From NCBI GenBank assembly GCA_020633895.1, contig JACKCT010000001.1, forward strand, positions 62,001-126,000: DNA of 64,000 bases, written 5' to 3'. Of this stretch, positions 17,064 through 25,789 are shown piece after piece. The notes beneath the pieces were generated by a model. It saw nothing but the letters and a program-made list of their open reading frames with translations. It ran no database searches and had not been told where the DNA came from. The number at the start of each line of letters is the position of its first letter. Within the stretch, counting starts at the first letter, position 1. Both the position numbers and the translations under genes were made by a program. This DNA is from Deltaproteobacteria bacterium. Its GTDB lineage: Bacteria; Lernaellota; Lernaellaia; JACKCT01.

Positions 17064-18917
17064 CTAAGCGAATATCACGTCCTTGGTCACGTCGTCCATA
17101 AGATCGACGGTTTTGGCCTGGGCGTACACCTGAGGCAGGATCTGGGTGACGAAGAAACGCGCCGAGGAAATCTTGCCGTCGTAGTATGTCAGATGGTCGT
17201 CGCTTTCGATGAGCTTGCGTTGGGCCGCCTCGTCGGAAGCGCCGGCGTTCTTGAAGGCTTCCTGAAGCTTGGTGTCGGCCAGATTCGCCTGCTTGAGCAG
17301 CAGGTAGGAGCAGACCACCTCGCCCATCATGTCCACGAAACGCAGCGCGTTGGCCATCACGTCCCAGAGGGCGTCGTCCCCCTTGTCGAACAGCGTCGCC
17401 ACGCATTGCTCGAAGACCTTTTTGGTTTCCTTGAGCTGGGCGACATAAGGCGCCAATCGCGGGTTGCCGGCGATTTCGGTGAGTTCCTTGTCGATCACTT
17501 CCATGTAGGCGTTGAAGATGCCCCGTCCGGCCATGGGGATTTTGCGGCCGACAAAGTCCTGGGCCTGGATGAAGTTGGTGCCTTCGTAGATGGCGCCGAT
17601 CTTGGCGTCCCGGGCGTACTGCTCGGCGTCGTATTCGCTGGTGAAGCCGTAGCCGCCCAAAACCTGAATGCCCGTCACGCACGACTCGAAACCCCGGTCG
17701 GTGCAGAAGGATTTGCAGATCGGCGTGAGCAGTTCGACGAAGCCCTGGTAGTAGGCCCGCTCTTTTTCGTCTTCGAGGCTGTTGGCCAGGTCGGTGAAGT
17801 ACGCCGCCTGCAGCAACAGGGCGCGGGTGCCTTCGACGACCGACTTTTGATGCAGCAGCATGCGGCGCACATCCGGGTGCTGAATGATCGGGACGTTCGG
17901 GGCGTTGCGGTCCTTGCGCTGTTCCATTGACGGGCCCTGGGCGCGTTCCTTGGCGTAGGCCAGGGAGTAGAGGTAGCCCGACGAGGCGAGGGAGGTGCCC
18001 TGCATGCCCACGACGATGCGCTCCTCGTTCATCATGCGGAACATGTACATCATGCCCATGTGCTCTTTGCCCAGCAGGTAGCCTTCGCAGTCGTCGTTCT
18101 CGCCGAAGGAAAGCTGGCAGGTCGCCGAGGCGTGGATGCCCATCTTCTCCTCGATGCGCGTGCAGGCCACGTCGTTGAGTTGGTCGGTCTTGTCGCCGTT
18201 TTCGTCCAGCTTGTACTTGGGCACGACGATCATGCTGATGCCGCGCGTTCCGGCCGGGGCGTCGGGCAGCTTGGCGAGCACCAGGTGGATGATGTTCTCG
18301 GTCATGTCGTGCTCGCCCATGGTGATGAAGATCTTGGAGCCGTTGACCTTCACCTTGCCCGGCTGCCCGTCGATCGGCGTGGCGGTGGTCTTGATGTGGC
18401 CCAGGGTCGACCCGGCGCCCGGCTCGGTCAGGCACATGGTGGCCGTCCAAACGCCGGTGAAGATGCGCTCCAGGAAGGCCTTTTTCATCCAATCGGCGCC
18501 GAACTCGTCGATCACGCCGGTGGCGGCCATGCACAAGCTGCCGGTCAGGGCGAAGCTGGTGTTGGCGGAAAAGAACAAATCGTCCACGGCCAGTTTGAGC
18601 GAGAAGGGCAGGCCCTGGCCGCCGAACTCGGGATTGCCGGTCAGGCCCAGCCACCCGGCCTCGCCCTGCTTGGCCCACGCGGCCTTGAAGCTGTCGGGAA
18701 CCGTGACGCCCGTGCCGGTGTGCTTGGCGCCGACCTTGTCGCCTTCCTTGTTGATGGGGGCCAGGACGTTGACGGCGAACTTGTCCGCCTCATTGACGAT
18801 CATTTCCGCCAGATCCTGCGTCACCTCGCTGTATCTGGGCGTGGAGAACAGGCGGCCCAGGTCGAGTTGTTCAAACAGGATAAAGCGCAAGTCGCGGGAG
18901 TAGGTTTGAAAGGCCAT
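17064..18917 (-). CDS. Large acyl-CoA dehydrogenase (DmdC-like, about 600-residue class)
   Basis: The 617-residue flavoenzyme should oxidise an acyl-CoA to the 2-enoyl-CoA and pass electrons to ETF. The N-terminal helical domain includes GWLGLTGNPEFGGQGLP. The middle beta-domain has TATMCLTEPGAGSTLG and KIFITMGEHDM, which contact FAD and substrate. The C-terminal helical domain has QVLGGYGFTSEYDAEQYARD and IGAIYEGTNFIQAQDF, where the Glu at about residue 445 is the expected catalytic base. The extra 100-150 residues at the C-terminus place it with the DmdC/3-methylmercaptopropionyl-CoA dehydrogenase-like subfamily, but the substrate is not predictable. GGAG lies five bases before the ATG. It is flanked by its own terminator. 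Confidence 0.92.
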   Translation of the reverse strand: MAFQTYSRDLRFILFEQLDLGRLFSTPRYSEVTQDLAEMIVNEADKFAVNVLAPINKEGDKVGAKHTGTGVTVPDSFKAAWAKQGEAGWLGLTGNPEFGGQGLPFSLKLAVDDLFFSANTSFALTGSLCMAATGVIDEFGADWMKKAFLERIFTGVWTATMCLTEPGAGSTLGHIKTTATPIDGQPGKVKVNGSKIFITMGEHDMTENIIHLVLAKLPDAPAGTRGISMIVVPKYKLDENGDKTDQLNDVACTRIEEKMGIHASATCQLSFGENDDCEGYLLGKEHMGMMYMFRMMNEERIVVGMQGTSLASSGYLYSLAYAKERAQGPSMEQRKDRNAPNVPIIQHPDVRRMLLHQKSVVEGTRALLLQAAYFTDLANSLEDEKERAYYQGFVELLTPICKSFCTDRGFESCVTGIQVLGGYGFTSEYDAEQYARDAKIGAIYEGTNFIQAQDFVGRKIPMAGRGIFNAYMEVIDKELTEIAGNPRLAPYVAQLKETKKVFEQCVATLFDKGDDALWDVMANALRFVDMMGEVVCSYLLLKQANLADTKLQEAFKNAGASDEAAQRKLIESDDHLTYYDGKISSARFFVTQILPQVYAQAKTVDLMDDVTKDVIFA

Positions 18918-19043
18918 GGTCGCTCCGATAATCGGTTGGTCGAATTTGAGCTTTGGGAATATCCAAACGCGCGGCCCCCGTTTGGGGCGCGGTAGTTAAG
19001 CACGAGAGCGAACCGGATTCAACCCGTTCGGACCCGACCCGCT

Positions 19044-19071
19044 TTGAAGGCCCGCGCCCTTCTGTTATACG
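19044..19071 (+). promoter_or_regulatory. Possible promoter of the Ig-like lipoprotein gene
   Basis: TTGAAG (19044-19049) and TATACG (19066-19071) are separated by 16 bases, each matching four of six consensus positions. The element is about 80 bases upstream of the chosen start. Confidence 0.35.
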
Positions 19072-19152
19072 AAAAATCGTCGGGGTGTCGCCGTGGTGGC
19101 GACGACCGGTCAGCCGGGCTATTTGTCGGCGGATCGACTTTTTGGGGGCGTG

Positions 19153-19794
19153 ATGACCAGACGGGGAGCACGGCGGGCGGTGGCGGCGCTCGTGGCGGTG
19201 TTGGCGATCGGCGCGACGGGCTGCTGGCCGAAACCGGCCGAGATGTCGGTGACGCCCAAGCGGGTGGAACTCAACCGCAAAGGGGAGATGAAATCCCTTG
19301 TGGCCCGGGTGATCGACCGGGACGGGCAGGAAATCCTGCCGCATAACCCGGTGGTGTGGTCTTCCAGCGATTCGAACATCGTCTCCGTGAGCCCCACGGG
19401 CATGGCCATGGCGCTTTCGTCGGGCCGGGCGATGATCTCCGCGTCCATCCTGGGCGGGACGGTGACGGACACCTGCGAGGTCTTCGTGCGCATCATTGAT
19501 TCCCTGGCGGTGCATCCCGGCGTGGCGGTGATGGCGGTGGGGGAGACCAAGAGCTTCGCCGCTACCTTGCGCGACGACAATGCGGGGGCGATCCCGGACG
19601 TGACGGTGTATTGGAGCACGTCCAATCCGAACGTCGCGTCGGTTACGCAGGCGGGCGTGGTGCAGGCGCTGGGACCGGGCGAGGCGACGTTGAGCGCCAC
19701 CTACGGCTCCGTGGAAGGCGAGGCGAAGATCGAGGTGCTCTCCCCCGAGGACATGGCCGCCATCCGGGCCGGAGAAGACGCCGAGAGCAAATAG
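19153..19794 (+). CDS. Lipoprotein with two bacterial Ig-like (BIG2) domains
   Basis: The 213-residue product's signal (MTRRGARRAVAALVAVLAIG) ends in ATGC, giving the lipidated Cys24. The in-frame ATG at 19093 would put 20 non-signal residues in front and is rejected. Two BIG2-type repeats follow (about 30-115 and 118-200). Each has the family pattern of V.W.SSDSN..SVS..G.A.AL..G.A.ISA in the first and V.WSTSNPNVASV..AGVV.AL.PGEATLSA in the second. Such domains usually mediate adhesion or act as spacers on the cell surface. It is convergent with the HAD gene, only 13 bases apart. Confidence 0.87.
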   Translation: MTRRGARRAVAALVAVLAIGATGCWPKPAEMSVTPKRVELNRKGEMKSLVARVIDRDGQEILPHNPVVWSSSDSNIVSVSPTGMAMALSSGRAMISASILGGTVTDTCEVFVRIIDSLAVHPGVAVMAVGETKSFAATLRDDNAGAIPDVTVYWSTSNPNVASVTQAGVVQALGPGEATLSATYGSVEGEAKIEVLSPEDMAAIRAGEDAESK

Positions 19795-19807
19795 GCGCTG
19801 GAAAGCG

Positions 19808-20536
19808 TCAGGGGACGTCGCGGGGCGCGGCTTCGACGAGCTCCGTCTCGGGGGTATCGCCGGCGTCCGGATGGTGGTGTCCGACGATCGGCCAGCCCCG
19901 GCTTTTGGCGTGGGCCTCCAACGACAGGCTGGGTTCCACCGCCACCGGATTTCCCACCAGTTCCATGATCGGCACGTCGGAGATGTGATCCGCGTAGGCA
20001 TAGGACGCCGGCAGGTCGATGTTCTGCGTTTCGGCCAGCGCCTTGGCCAAGGTGGCTTTCGTCTCCCCGACGCACACCGGACCGGACGCCCGGCCCGTCA
20101 GCCGCCCGTCGCCGCCGACTTCCAGATCCGTGCACAGCAGATGATCGAATCCCAGGTCCTCCACCACCGGTTCGAGCATGTACCGCACCGATCCGGACAG
20201 CAGCACCAAGACGTGTCCGCGACGCCGGTGGTCTTCCAACTCGTCGATCAGATAGGGCGACAGGTGGGGCTTGAGCTTGTCGGCATAGTAGTCCCGGGCC
20301 TCGGCCTGAAACCGGGCCAGTTCCTTGCCTTTGTAGAAGGAGAGAATGATCGCCGCCATTTGCTCGGCGCTGATCTTGTCCCGCTTGAAATAGCGATTGG
20401 CGTAGAGCACCCGCAGGATGAAAAAGAAGGAAATCTCCTTGCGTTGCCAAAGATATTTGATGCCGATGCGCGCGCCGTCCTCGGCCAGGAGCGTATTGTC
20501 GAAATCGAAAAACGCGGCGACGCGAGGTCGGCTCAT
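19808..20536 (-). CDS. HAD-superfamily subfamily IB hydrolase (SerB-like phosphatase)
   Basis: The 242-residue cytoplasmic phosphatase has its nucleophile motif FFDFDNTLL at about 9-17 (D11 nucleophile, D13 acid/base). The helical cap follows with RYFKRDKISAEQ, then motif II LVLLSGSV, motif III lysine in GETKATLA, and motif IV ADHISDVPIMELVG. The cap and the HISD-x-P motif fit the HAD-IB group of phosphoserine-phosphatase-like enzymes, which also includes phospholipid and sugar-phosphate phosphatases. The substrate is therefore open. The ATG at 20536 has GGAGA seven bases upstream, better than the in-frame ATG at 20563. The C-terminal tail (PDAGDTPETELVEAAP) is probably disordered. Confidence 0.87.
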   Translation of the reverse strand: MSRPRVAAFFDFDNTLLAEDGARIGIKYLWQRKEISFFFILRVLYANRYFKRDKISAEQMAAIILSFYKGKELARFQAEARDYYADKLKPHLSPYLIDELEDHRRRGHVLVLLSGSVRYMLEPVVEDLGFDHLLCTDLEVGGDGRLTGRASGPVCVGETKATLAKALAETQNIDLPASYAYADHISDVPIMELVGNPVAVEPSLSLEAHAKSRGWPIVGHHHPDAGDTPETELVEAAPRDVP

Positions 20537-20684
20537 GGTTTGTCTCCGTCGGGGGATCGTCAATCGGGGCCCGCGTCGATCATAGGACAGACCGCCGGAT
20601 GCAAAAAGGGGGCTCGATGACGTCCTGGAAAGACGGGCGCAACGTTTTCGGGGCGGGGGAGCGCTTCTATTTTTTTCTACGTAG

Positions 20685-21413
20685 TCATTCCTTGGGAGAC
20701 GTGAAACGCCCCAGGCGGTCGTTGAGCAACGTCGCGGCGACGATGGACGCCGTGTCGGCCCGCAGCACCAGGCGGCCCAGGGTGATCGGGAGAAAGCCGT
20801 GTTCGTCGGCCCGCGTCTGTTCGTCGTCGGTCAAGCCGCCTTCCGGCCCAATGATGACGGCTGCGTCGCCGGGTTCCAGGGCTTCGAGCAACTGTCCGCC
20901 CCGTGCCGCGAAACGCAGCTTGTGGCGGCAATCGCCTGCGGCGTCCAAGGCCTCGTCGAAGTTGTCGCACAGGCGCAGGGTCGGCAGGCGGTCCAGCCCG
21001 CTCTGCTTGCCGGCCGATTCCAGATGACGACGCAGCCGCTGCTCGGTGTTTTTCGCCATCTCCCGTTGGGAGCGCTCGGCTTGAAAGACCCAGAGTCCCG
21101 TCACATCCAGCTCGACCGATTTTTCGACGACCGTTTCCATGCGTTCGCCGCGGGTGAGAGCGAGCAGCAGATGCAGCTCCGGCCGATTGTCGGCGAGGGG
21201 CGCCTCGTGGGCCTTTTCCGCGATGCGCGCCGCCAGGCCGCCTTCCGGGTGGGGTTCGAGCACGGCCTTGGCGAAACGCCCCCGCCCGTCAAAGACTACG
21301 ATCTCGTCGCCGGGACGCATGCGCAGCACGCGACGCAGGTGGCGTGTCTCCCGAGGGGGAAGGCGAATGGTGCGTCCCACCGGCGGGATCATTTCGACCA
21401 GATGGCGCGTCAT
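20685..21413 (-). CDS. rsmE: 16S rRNA m3U1498 methyltransferase RsmE
   Basis: The 242-residue SPOUT methyltransferase methylates N3 of U1498 in 16S rRNA. The N-terminal PUA-like domain has HLRRVLRMRPGDEIVVFDG. The catalytic domain has LALTRGERMETVVEKSVELDV, QAERSQRE, VIIGPEGGLTDDE and the knot sequence LGRLVLRADTASIVAATLL, all family signatures. Length is normal. The start is the ATG at 21413, which overlaps the prmA stop by four bases (ATGA); the open extension to 21446 lies inside prmA. Coupling with prmA puts two ribosome-modifying enzymes in one unit, a frequent arrangement. Confidence 0.96.
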   Translation of the reverse strand: MTRHLVEMIPPVGRTIRLPPRETRHLRRVLRMRPGDEIVVFDGRGRFAKAVLEPHPEGGLAARIAEKAHEAPLADNRPELHLLLALTRGERMETVVEKSVELDVTGLWVFQAERSQREMAKNTEQRLRRHLESAGKQSGLDRLPTLRLCDNFDEALDAAGDCRHKLRFAARGGQLLEALEPGDAAVIIGPEGGLTDDEQTRADEHGFLPITLGRLVLRADTASIVAATLLNDRLGRFTSPKE

Positions 21414-22282
21414 GGAACGACCTTCTCCATCTCCAAGAGCGTCCATTCGCCCATGTCCCGCCGTTCGGCCGAACGCATGCCCGCGTCTTCGTAGGTGGCG
21501 ACGACGCGCTCGGCCTGCGTGGTCAGGATGCCCGTGAGAAGGGCGCGTCCGCCCGATTCCAACTTGGCGCGGATGAACGGAGCCAACGGTTCGAGAACGT
21601 CGGCGGTGATGTTCGCGATGATCAGGTCAAACGCCCCCGGCGCCACATCTAATTCGCCGGCGACGAACTCGCACCGGTCGGCGACTTCGTTGGCGGCGGC
21701 GTTGTCCGACGCGCAGGCGACGGCGGTTTCGTCGTGATCCACGCCGATAATCCGTTTCAATCCCAACTTCACCGCCGCGATCGCCAGGATGCCGGTGCCG
21801 CAACCCAGGTCGAGGACCTTGGCCGTCGGATCCATCTCGGGCATAAGTCGATCGATGGCCTCCAGGGCCAGGCGCGTCGTCTCGTGGGAACCGGTGCCGA
21901 AAGCCATTTGGGGGTCGACGATCAGCACCTGTTGTCCCGGCGCGGGATCGAAGGTTTCCCAGGATGGGCGGATCGCCAGGCGCTCGGAAATGACGATGGG
22001 GTGAAAGTGCGCCTTCCAGGCTTCGGCCCAGTTCACGTCGCCCAGGGGTTCGATGCGCGATTGATACGGCGGGGCGTCGGGCCACAATTCCGCCAGGGCG
22101 GCCAGGTAGCCTTCCAGATGCCGGGCGTAGGTGCGGGCGGAGCGCTCGTCGTCCGTATAGATTTTCAAGCATCCTTCGTCTTCGACGCTCTCCTCGATTG
22201 CGCGCACGCCGATTTCGAAACAACGGTTGGCCACCGCTTCGTTCCAGGCCGGGTCGAATTGCAGCGTGAGGACATATTCCAT
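21410..22282 (-). CDS. prmA: Ribosomal protein L11 methyltransferase PrmA
   Basis: The 290-residue SAM-dependent enzyme trimethylates residues of ribosomal protein L11. An N-terminal L11-recognition domain (about 1-95) is followed by the linker with VNWAEAWKAHFHP. The catalytic domain has DPQMAFGTGSHETT, motif I VLDLGCGTGILAIAA, GVDHDETAV and IIANITADVL, the latter being the PrmA version of the NPPY motif. Length is as expected. It starts at an ATG behind AAGGGG and is the first gene of prmA-rsmE, with a plausible promoter 60-85 bases upstream. Confidence 0.96.
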   Translation of the reverse strand: MEYVLTLQFDPAWNEAVANRCFEIGVRAIEESVEDEGCLKIYTDDERSARTYARHLEGYLAALAELWPDAPPYQSRIEPLGDVNWAEAWKAHFHPIVISERLAIRPSWETFDPAPGQQVLIVDPQMAFGTGSHETTRLALEAIDRLMPEMDPTAKVLDLGCGTGILAIAAVKLGLKRIIGVDHDETAVACASDNAAANEVADRCEFVAGELDVAPGAFDLIIANITADVLEPLAPFIRAKLESGGRALLTGILTTQAERVVATYEDAGMRSAERRDMGEWTLLEMEKVVP

Positions 22283-22338
22283 GTTGAGTTCGGCCCCTTA
22301 AAAAAAGCGGTGAGCGTCGAAAACGACCGTGTCCCGAT

Positions 22339-22366
22339 CTTAAAAGCGGGCGCCGCGACCCGGCAA
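22339..22366 (-). promoter_or_regulatory. Possible promoter of prmA-rsmE
   Basis: Read on the minus strand, TTGCCG (22366-22361) and TTTAAG (22344-22339) are separated by 16 bases, each a four-of-six match. Transcription would begin roughly 50 bases before prmA. Confidence 0.33.
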
Positions 22367-22575
22367 GGGGCCGGGGGAAATCGGACCGGCGACAGAAAGG
22401 CAAAATTCCGGTAAGGATGTCATGACCGTTGAATCACCGGCGGTCAAACCGACCAAGAATCAGCCGGGCGTCGGAATTTTGTCGGCAAAAACAGGCCGTT
22501 GAGGCGCTTAAGTCAACTATGAATCATGGGTCAGAAAAGCATGAAAATAACGGAAGGTTAAGTCGTTAAGGCCTC

Positions 22576-22604
22576 TTGACGATGTAGGGTTGGGTCGATA
22601 ACAT
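22576..22604 (+). promoter_or_regulatory. Predicted sigma-70-type promoter of the Glt-like operon
   Basis: TTGACG (22576-22581, 5/6) and TAACAT (22599-22604, 4/6) have a 17-base spacer. It is the best promoter match upstream of the long plus-strand run that begins at 22848. Confidence 0.42.
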
Positions 22605-22847
22605 GCCCGACGTGAAGGGATATTTCGATTGGAAATCAGCCGCGGCGCAACGACCGATGGGGCGTCGTGCCATTTGCGGCAAAAACAACGTTTCCCACGG
22701 GAATGATCTGGGTGGCATTCGGGCGGTGGGACGTTGATTCCGATCGAGGTCGATCCAAAAGCAAATCGCCGAACGACAACTTGGCAATCGCCGGTAGGGC
22801 GAAGGATCCTGCTAAAGAGGCGTTTCCATCGGATTGAGGGATTTCGG

Positions 22848-23498
22848 ATGAACCCGCGCATGATGAAACCGATCCTCCCCTTGGCCCTGGGCCTGCTTCT
22901 CCTGTTGGCGGCGCCGGTCCTGGCGCAAGACATGCCCGATGACGGCACGGGGGAAAAGTCCCCGACCTATTTGGACTCGGACGTGTCCGTCGAGAAGCTG
23001 ACCCCCGAGCAGATGCAGAACCTGGAAGAGCGCCTGGGAGAAATCCGGGAGGAGGTTTTCCGCAGCAAGGCGAGCCTCAAGCAGCTTCTGGATCAGGTGC
23101 GCATGGGTTCGGTGTCCCTGATTTCCTTCTCCATCCGCCACAGCCACGAAGTCGGCCCGACTTTCGAACTCGAGACGCTGGCCTACACCCTGGACGGCTT
23201 CGAGATCTATCGCGCGGTGAACACGGAAGACACGGCTCTGGAATCTTTCCAGGATGAGCCGATCTACGAGGGCAGCCTCCTGCCCGGCGAGCACCTGCTG
23301 GTGGTCGACACGGTTTATCGCGGCAAGGGTTACGGCGTCTTCAGCTACCTGAGCCAATATCTCTTTAAAGTGAAAAGCCGCTACTCGTTCACGGTCGTCG
23401 AGGGCGATGTGGTCGTCCTGAACGTGACCAGCTACGACGAGGGCGCGTTCCTGACCAGCTTGCGCGACCGCCTCAAGGTTCGGTTCGAGAAGGAGTGA
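22848..23498 (+). CDS. Periplasmic coiled-coil protein, first gene of Glt-like operon
   Basis: The 216-residue product has a cleavable signal (MNPRMMKPILPLALGLLLLL ending VLAQ). An acidic linker and a short coiled coil follow (about 50-85, KLTPEQMQNLEERLGEI, EEVFRSKASLKQLLDQV). A compact beta-rich domain then contains SVSLISFSIRHSHEVGP, PIYEGSLLPGEHLLVVDTVY and SRYSFTVVEGDVVVLNV. The upstream extension to 22734 lacks a signal and is not used; GAGGGA lies in front of the ATG at 22848. The family has no function that I know. It is coupled to the following TPR gene by a one-base overlap (TGATG), so it is likely a periplasmic subunit of the same machine. Confidence 0.83.
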   Translation: MNPRMMKPILPLALGLLLLLAAPVLAQDMPDDGTGEKSPTYLDSDVSVEKLTPEQMQNLEERLGEIREEVFRSKASLKQLLDQVRMGSVSLISFSIRHSHEVGPTFELETLAYTLDGFEIYRAVNTEDTALESFQDEPIYEGSLLPGEHLLVVDTVYRGKGYGVFSYLSQYLFKVKSRYSFTVVEGDVVVLNVTSYDEGAFLTSLRDRLKVRFEKE

Positions 23499-25789
23499 TG
23501 TTGATTCGCAACGCTCCATGGGTGGCGGCGCTGACAATCCTGGCGCTGCTGTCGACGTCGCCCGCATGGGCCGACGCGGCCGAAGACGCCCTCGAAGCGG
23601 AAATTGCGTCCATTGACGAAACGATGACGTGGGTGGCCGAGGAGGCCGAAACGTTGACCTCCGACGTCGATCGGGAGGTCCACAACCGCGATCAGTTGTT
23701 GCTGCAGCGTCGTTTCGTCACCGGTCGCGATTTCCACTTCTATATCGAGGACTATCGGGGCGCCGCCGAGATTTTCTACGGCATCGTCACGCACCCCGCC
23801 GCCAAGGACATGCCCGGCCTGGACAAGGCCGAGTATTTCCTGGCCGAATCCCTGTTCCAGTTGGGCTACACCGACAACGCGAAAGTCTACTTCGAGCACA
23901 TTCAGGAATTGGGCAAAGAGTCCCAGTACTATGCCCATTCGATCGTGCGTCTGCTGCAGTTGGCGGTGATGGAAAATCAGGCGGCGGCCGCGGATCGCTA
24001 CTACCGCATGCTCGTCGACGAGTTGCCTCCCGAGCAGGACGGCACCCGGGGTATGTACGCCTATGCCAAGTATCTGGCCGAGCGCGGCCAGCGTTCCAAG
24101 GCGATCAACATCCTTCAGGAAGTGCCCGAGGACGGCGATTACTTCGCATTTTCGCAATATCTTTTGGCCGTTCTGGACGTCAAGGAGCGCAAACTGCGCC
24201 CGGCGCTGAACCGACTGCGTCGCTTGCGTACGCTCATAGATCCGGACGAGACCGTGGAATACGAAGCCGTCTCCACGCAGATCGATCTGGCGCTGGCTCG
24301 TATTTATTACGAGGTGAGCGACTATCCCCAGGCGCTGGATGCGTACCGGTCCGTCGACCCGAATTCGGAGGAGTTCGGCGAGGCGATGTACGAAAGCCTG
24401 TGGGTGCTGTTGTCGCGAAACGACTTCCTGCTGCTCAAGATCCAGGACGAGCGCAACGCCTTTGACGCGACGACCCGGGAATACGTGGAGTATGCCGAGG
24501 GCCTGGAACTGACCGAGGATCGGGACTCGGTTCGGCCGCTGGTCAAGGATGTCGACAAAATCGGCGACGATATGATCGCCATGCGCAATATGTTCCGCGA
24601 GATCGACCAATACCTGGCCAATCTCCAGCAGGACGCGGTCGAAAACTTCCAGAACATCGTCGACCACGCGCCCAACAGCCCCTATCGTCCGGACGCCGAG
24701 TTGCTGATCGCCAAGATCTACGCCCAGGCCGAGGACTTCGAGCAATCACGGCGCGTCTACCAGGACATTCAGTCCAAGTATTCGGCGTATTACGCCCAGA
24801 TCGCCTCCGCCTCCAACGACGCCCTGTCCGATCACACGCTCATGGGCGCGGTGGCCAAGGGTGTCAGAAATCCGGGTGTGGTGGCGCCTCAGACGATTCC
24901 CAGCGTTCCCGAGGAAGTGCATTACTGGCTGGCCGCCGACCGGCAGGTGCGCAAAGTTTTCGGCATTTACGAAAAAGCGCTGGCCGAGCGGGAAGACGTC
25001 ATGGCCATTCAGCAGTTGATCTCCGACATTCAGTCGGAACTCAATCGGCTGCGGGCCGATCCCCAGTCGGTCTTCAAGGAGACGCGGCGTCGGGCCCAGC
25101 AACTGCGGGCGACGTGCGGCGAGGTCCAGGGGCGCATTACCGCCGCGACGACCAATCCGGCCATCGAGCCCGACGAGGCGGCGCGACTGACGGCGTATTA
25201 CCCGGTATGCACCAAGGCCGTTTCCGACGTGAGCGCCATCGAGTCCAAGCTGGGCAACCGGCGTTCGTCGGTGATTGCCGGCTACCAAAATGAGTACGAC
25301 CAGCTCAAGCGGCCAGTTCCGACCTACGCTCCCAAGGTGGAGATGGGCTTCGGCATGGCCAGCGACGCGGCCGGCACCGTGGCGCGGGGAGCGTTGCGGC
25401 AGGTCGGGGGGCGTTTGGAAAGCTACGTGGAGAAGGCCAAGGTCGGCATTGTGGATGTGGACTATCGCGCGACGTTGAACGCCGAAAAGCGCATCCGCCA
25501 ACTGCAAAAAGAGATGGGCGACGAACTGCGCCGCTTCCGCAAGCAATATCGGGACTCCGGCGATGAAGAGGAGAGTTCCGCTCCCCCGCCGAGTGACACC
25601 ACCATGCCTTCGATGGGGTACGACTTGCGCGTGAAGGAACCGGTTCGAGGACCCAGCGACACGGACGACGGCCTCGAGCTGCCGGACGGCGTGGAATCGG
25701 TTGAAAAACCGGCCACCGGCGACGATTCGTCGGGCGGAGCGACCGATTCGGGTGAAGAATCCTCGGGCGGCGAGGAGGGGACCGAATGA
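23498..25789 (+). CDS. Large periplasmic TPR protein
   Basis: The 763-residue product begins MLIRNAPWVAALTILAL with a signal ending PAWADA. The body is made of TPR/SEL-like helical pairs (EYFLAESLFQLGYTDNAKVY, ALARIYYEVSDYPQALDAY, AELLIAKIYAQAEDFEQS). A long coiled coil lies at about 490-560 and a second basic helical stretch near 650-690. The last 70 residues are acidic and Ser/Gly-rich (DDSSGGATDSGEESSGGEE). The start is the ATG overlapping the preceding TGA; a GTG one codon earlier is flush against the AAGGAG. TPR proteins of this kind scaffold trans-envelope complexes such as Glt. It is coupled by ATGA overlap to the next gene. Confidence 0.85.
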   Translation: MLIRNAPWVAALTILALLSTSPAWADAAEDALEAEIASIDETMTWVAEEAETLTSDVDREVHNRDQLLLQRRFVTGRDFHFYIEDYRGAAEIFYGIVTHPAAKDMPGLDKAEYFLAESLFQLGYTDNAKVYFEHIQELGKESQYYAHSIVRLLQLAVMENQAAAADRYYRMLVDELPPEQDGTRGMYAYAKYLAERGQRSKAINILQEVPEDGDYFAFSQYLLAVLDVKERKLRPALNRLRRLRTLIDPDETVEYEAVSTQIDLALARIYYEVSDYPQALDAYRSVDPNSEEFGEAMYESLWVLLSRNDFLLLKIQDERNAFDATTREYVEYAEGLELTEDRDSVRPLVKDVDKIGDDMIAMRNMFREIDQYLANLQQDAVENFQNIVDHAPNSPYRPDAELLIAKIYAQAEDFEQSRRVYQDIQSKYSAYYAQIASASNDALSDHTLMGAVAKGVRNPGVVAPQTIPSVPEEVHYWLAADRQVRKVFGIYEKALAEREDVMAIQQLISDIQSELNRLRADPQSVFKETRRRAQQLRATCGEVQGRITAATTNPAIEPDEAARLTAYYPVCTKAVSDVSAIESKLGNRRSSVIAGYQNEYDQLKRPVPTYAPKVEMGFGMASDAAGTVARGALRQVGGRLESYVEKAKVGIVDVDYRATLNAEKRIRQLQKEMGDELRRFRKQYRDSGDEEESSAPPPSDTTMPSMGYDLRVKEPVRGPSDTDDGLELPDGVESVEKPATGDDSSGGATDSGEESSGGEEGTE

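Larger units (their letters stand above)
22283..22847. other. 565-bp divergent intergenic region with promoters on both strands
   Basis: This stretch holds the upstream DNA of prmA (minus) and of the Glt-like operon (plus). Besides the two predicted promoters, A/T-rich patches at 22480-22565 may be upstream activating sequence. No open frame here has a ribosome site or recognisable product. The distance from the predicted plus-strand promoter to the first start is about 240 bases, an unusually long leader. Confidence 0.5.

Noticed and set aside
22734-22847. N-terminal extension of the first operon protein
   Set aside because: The extension is basic and lacks a signal; the ATG at 22848 gives a good signal peptide and has a ribosome site.
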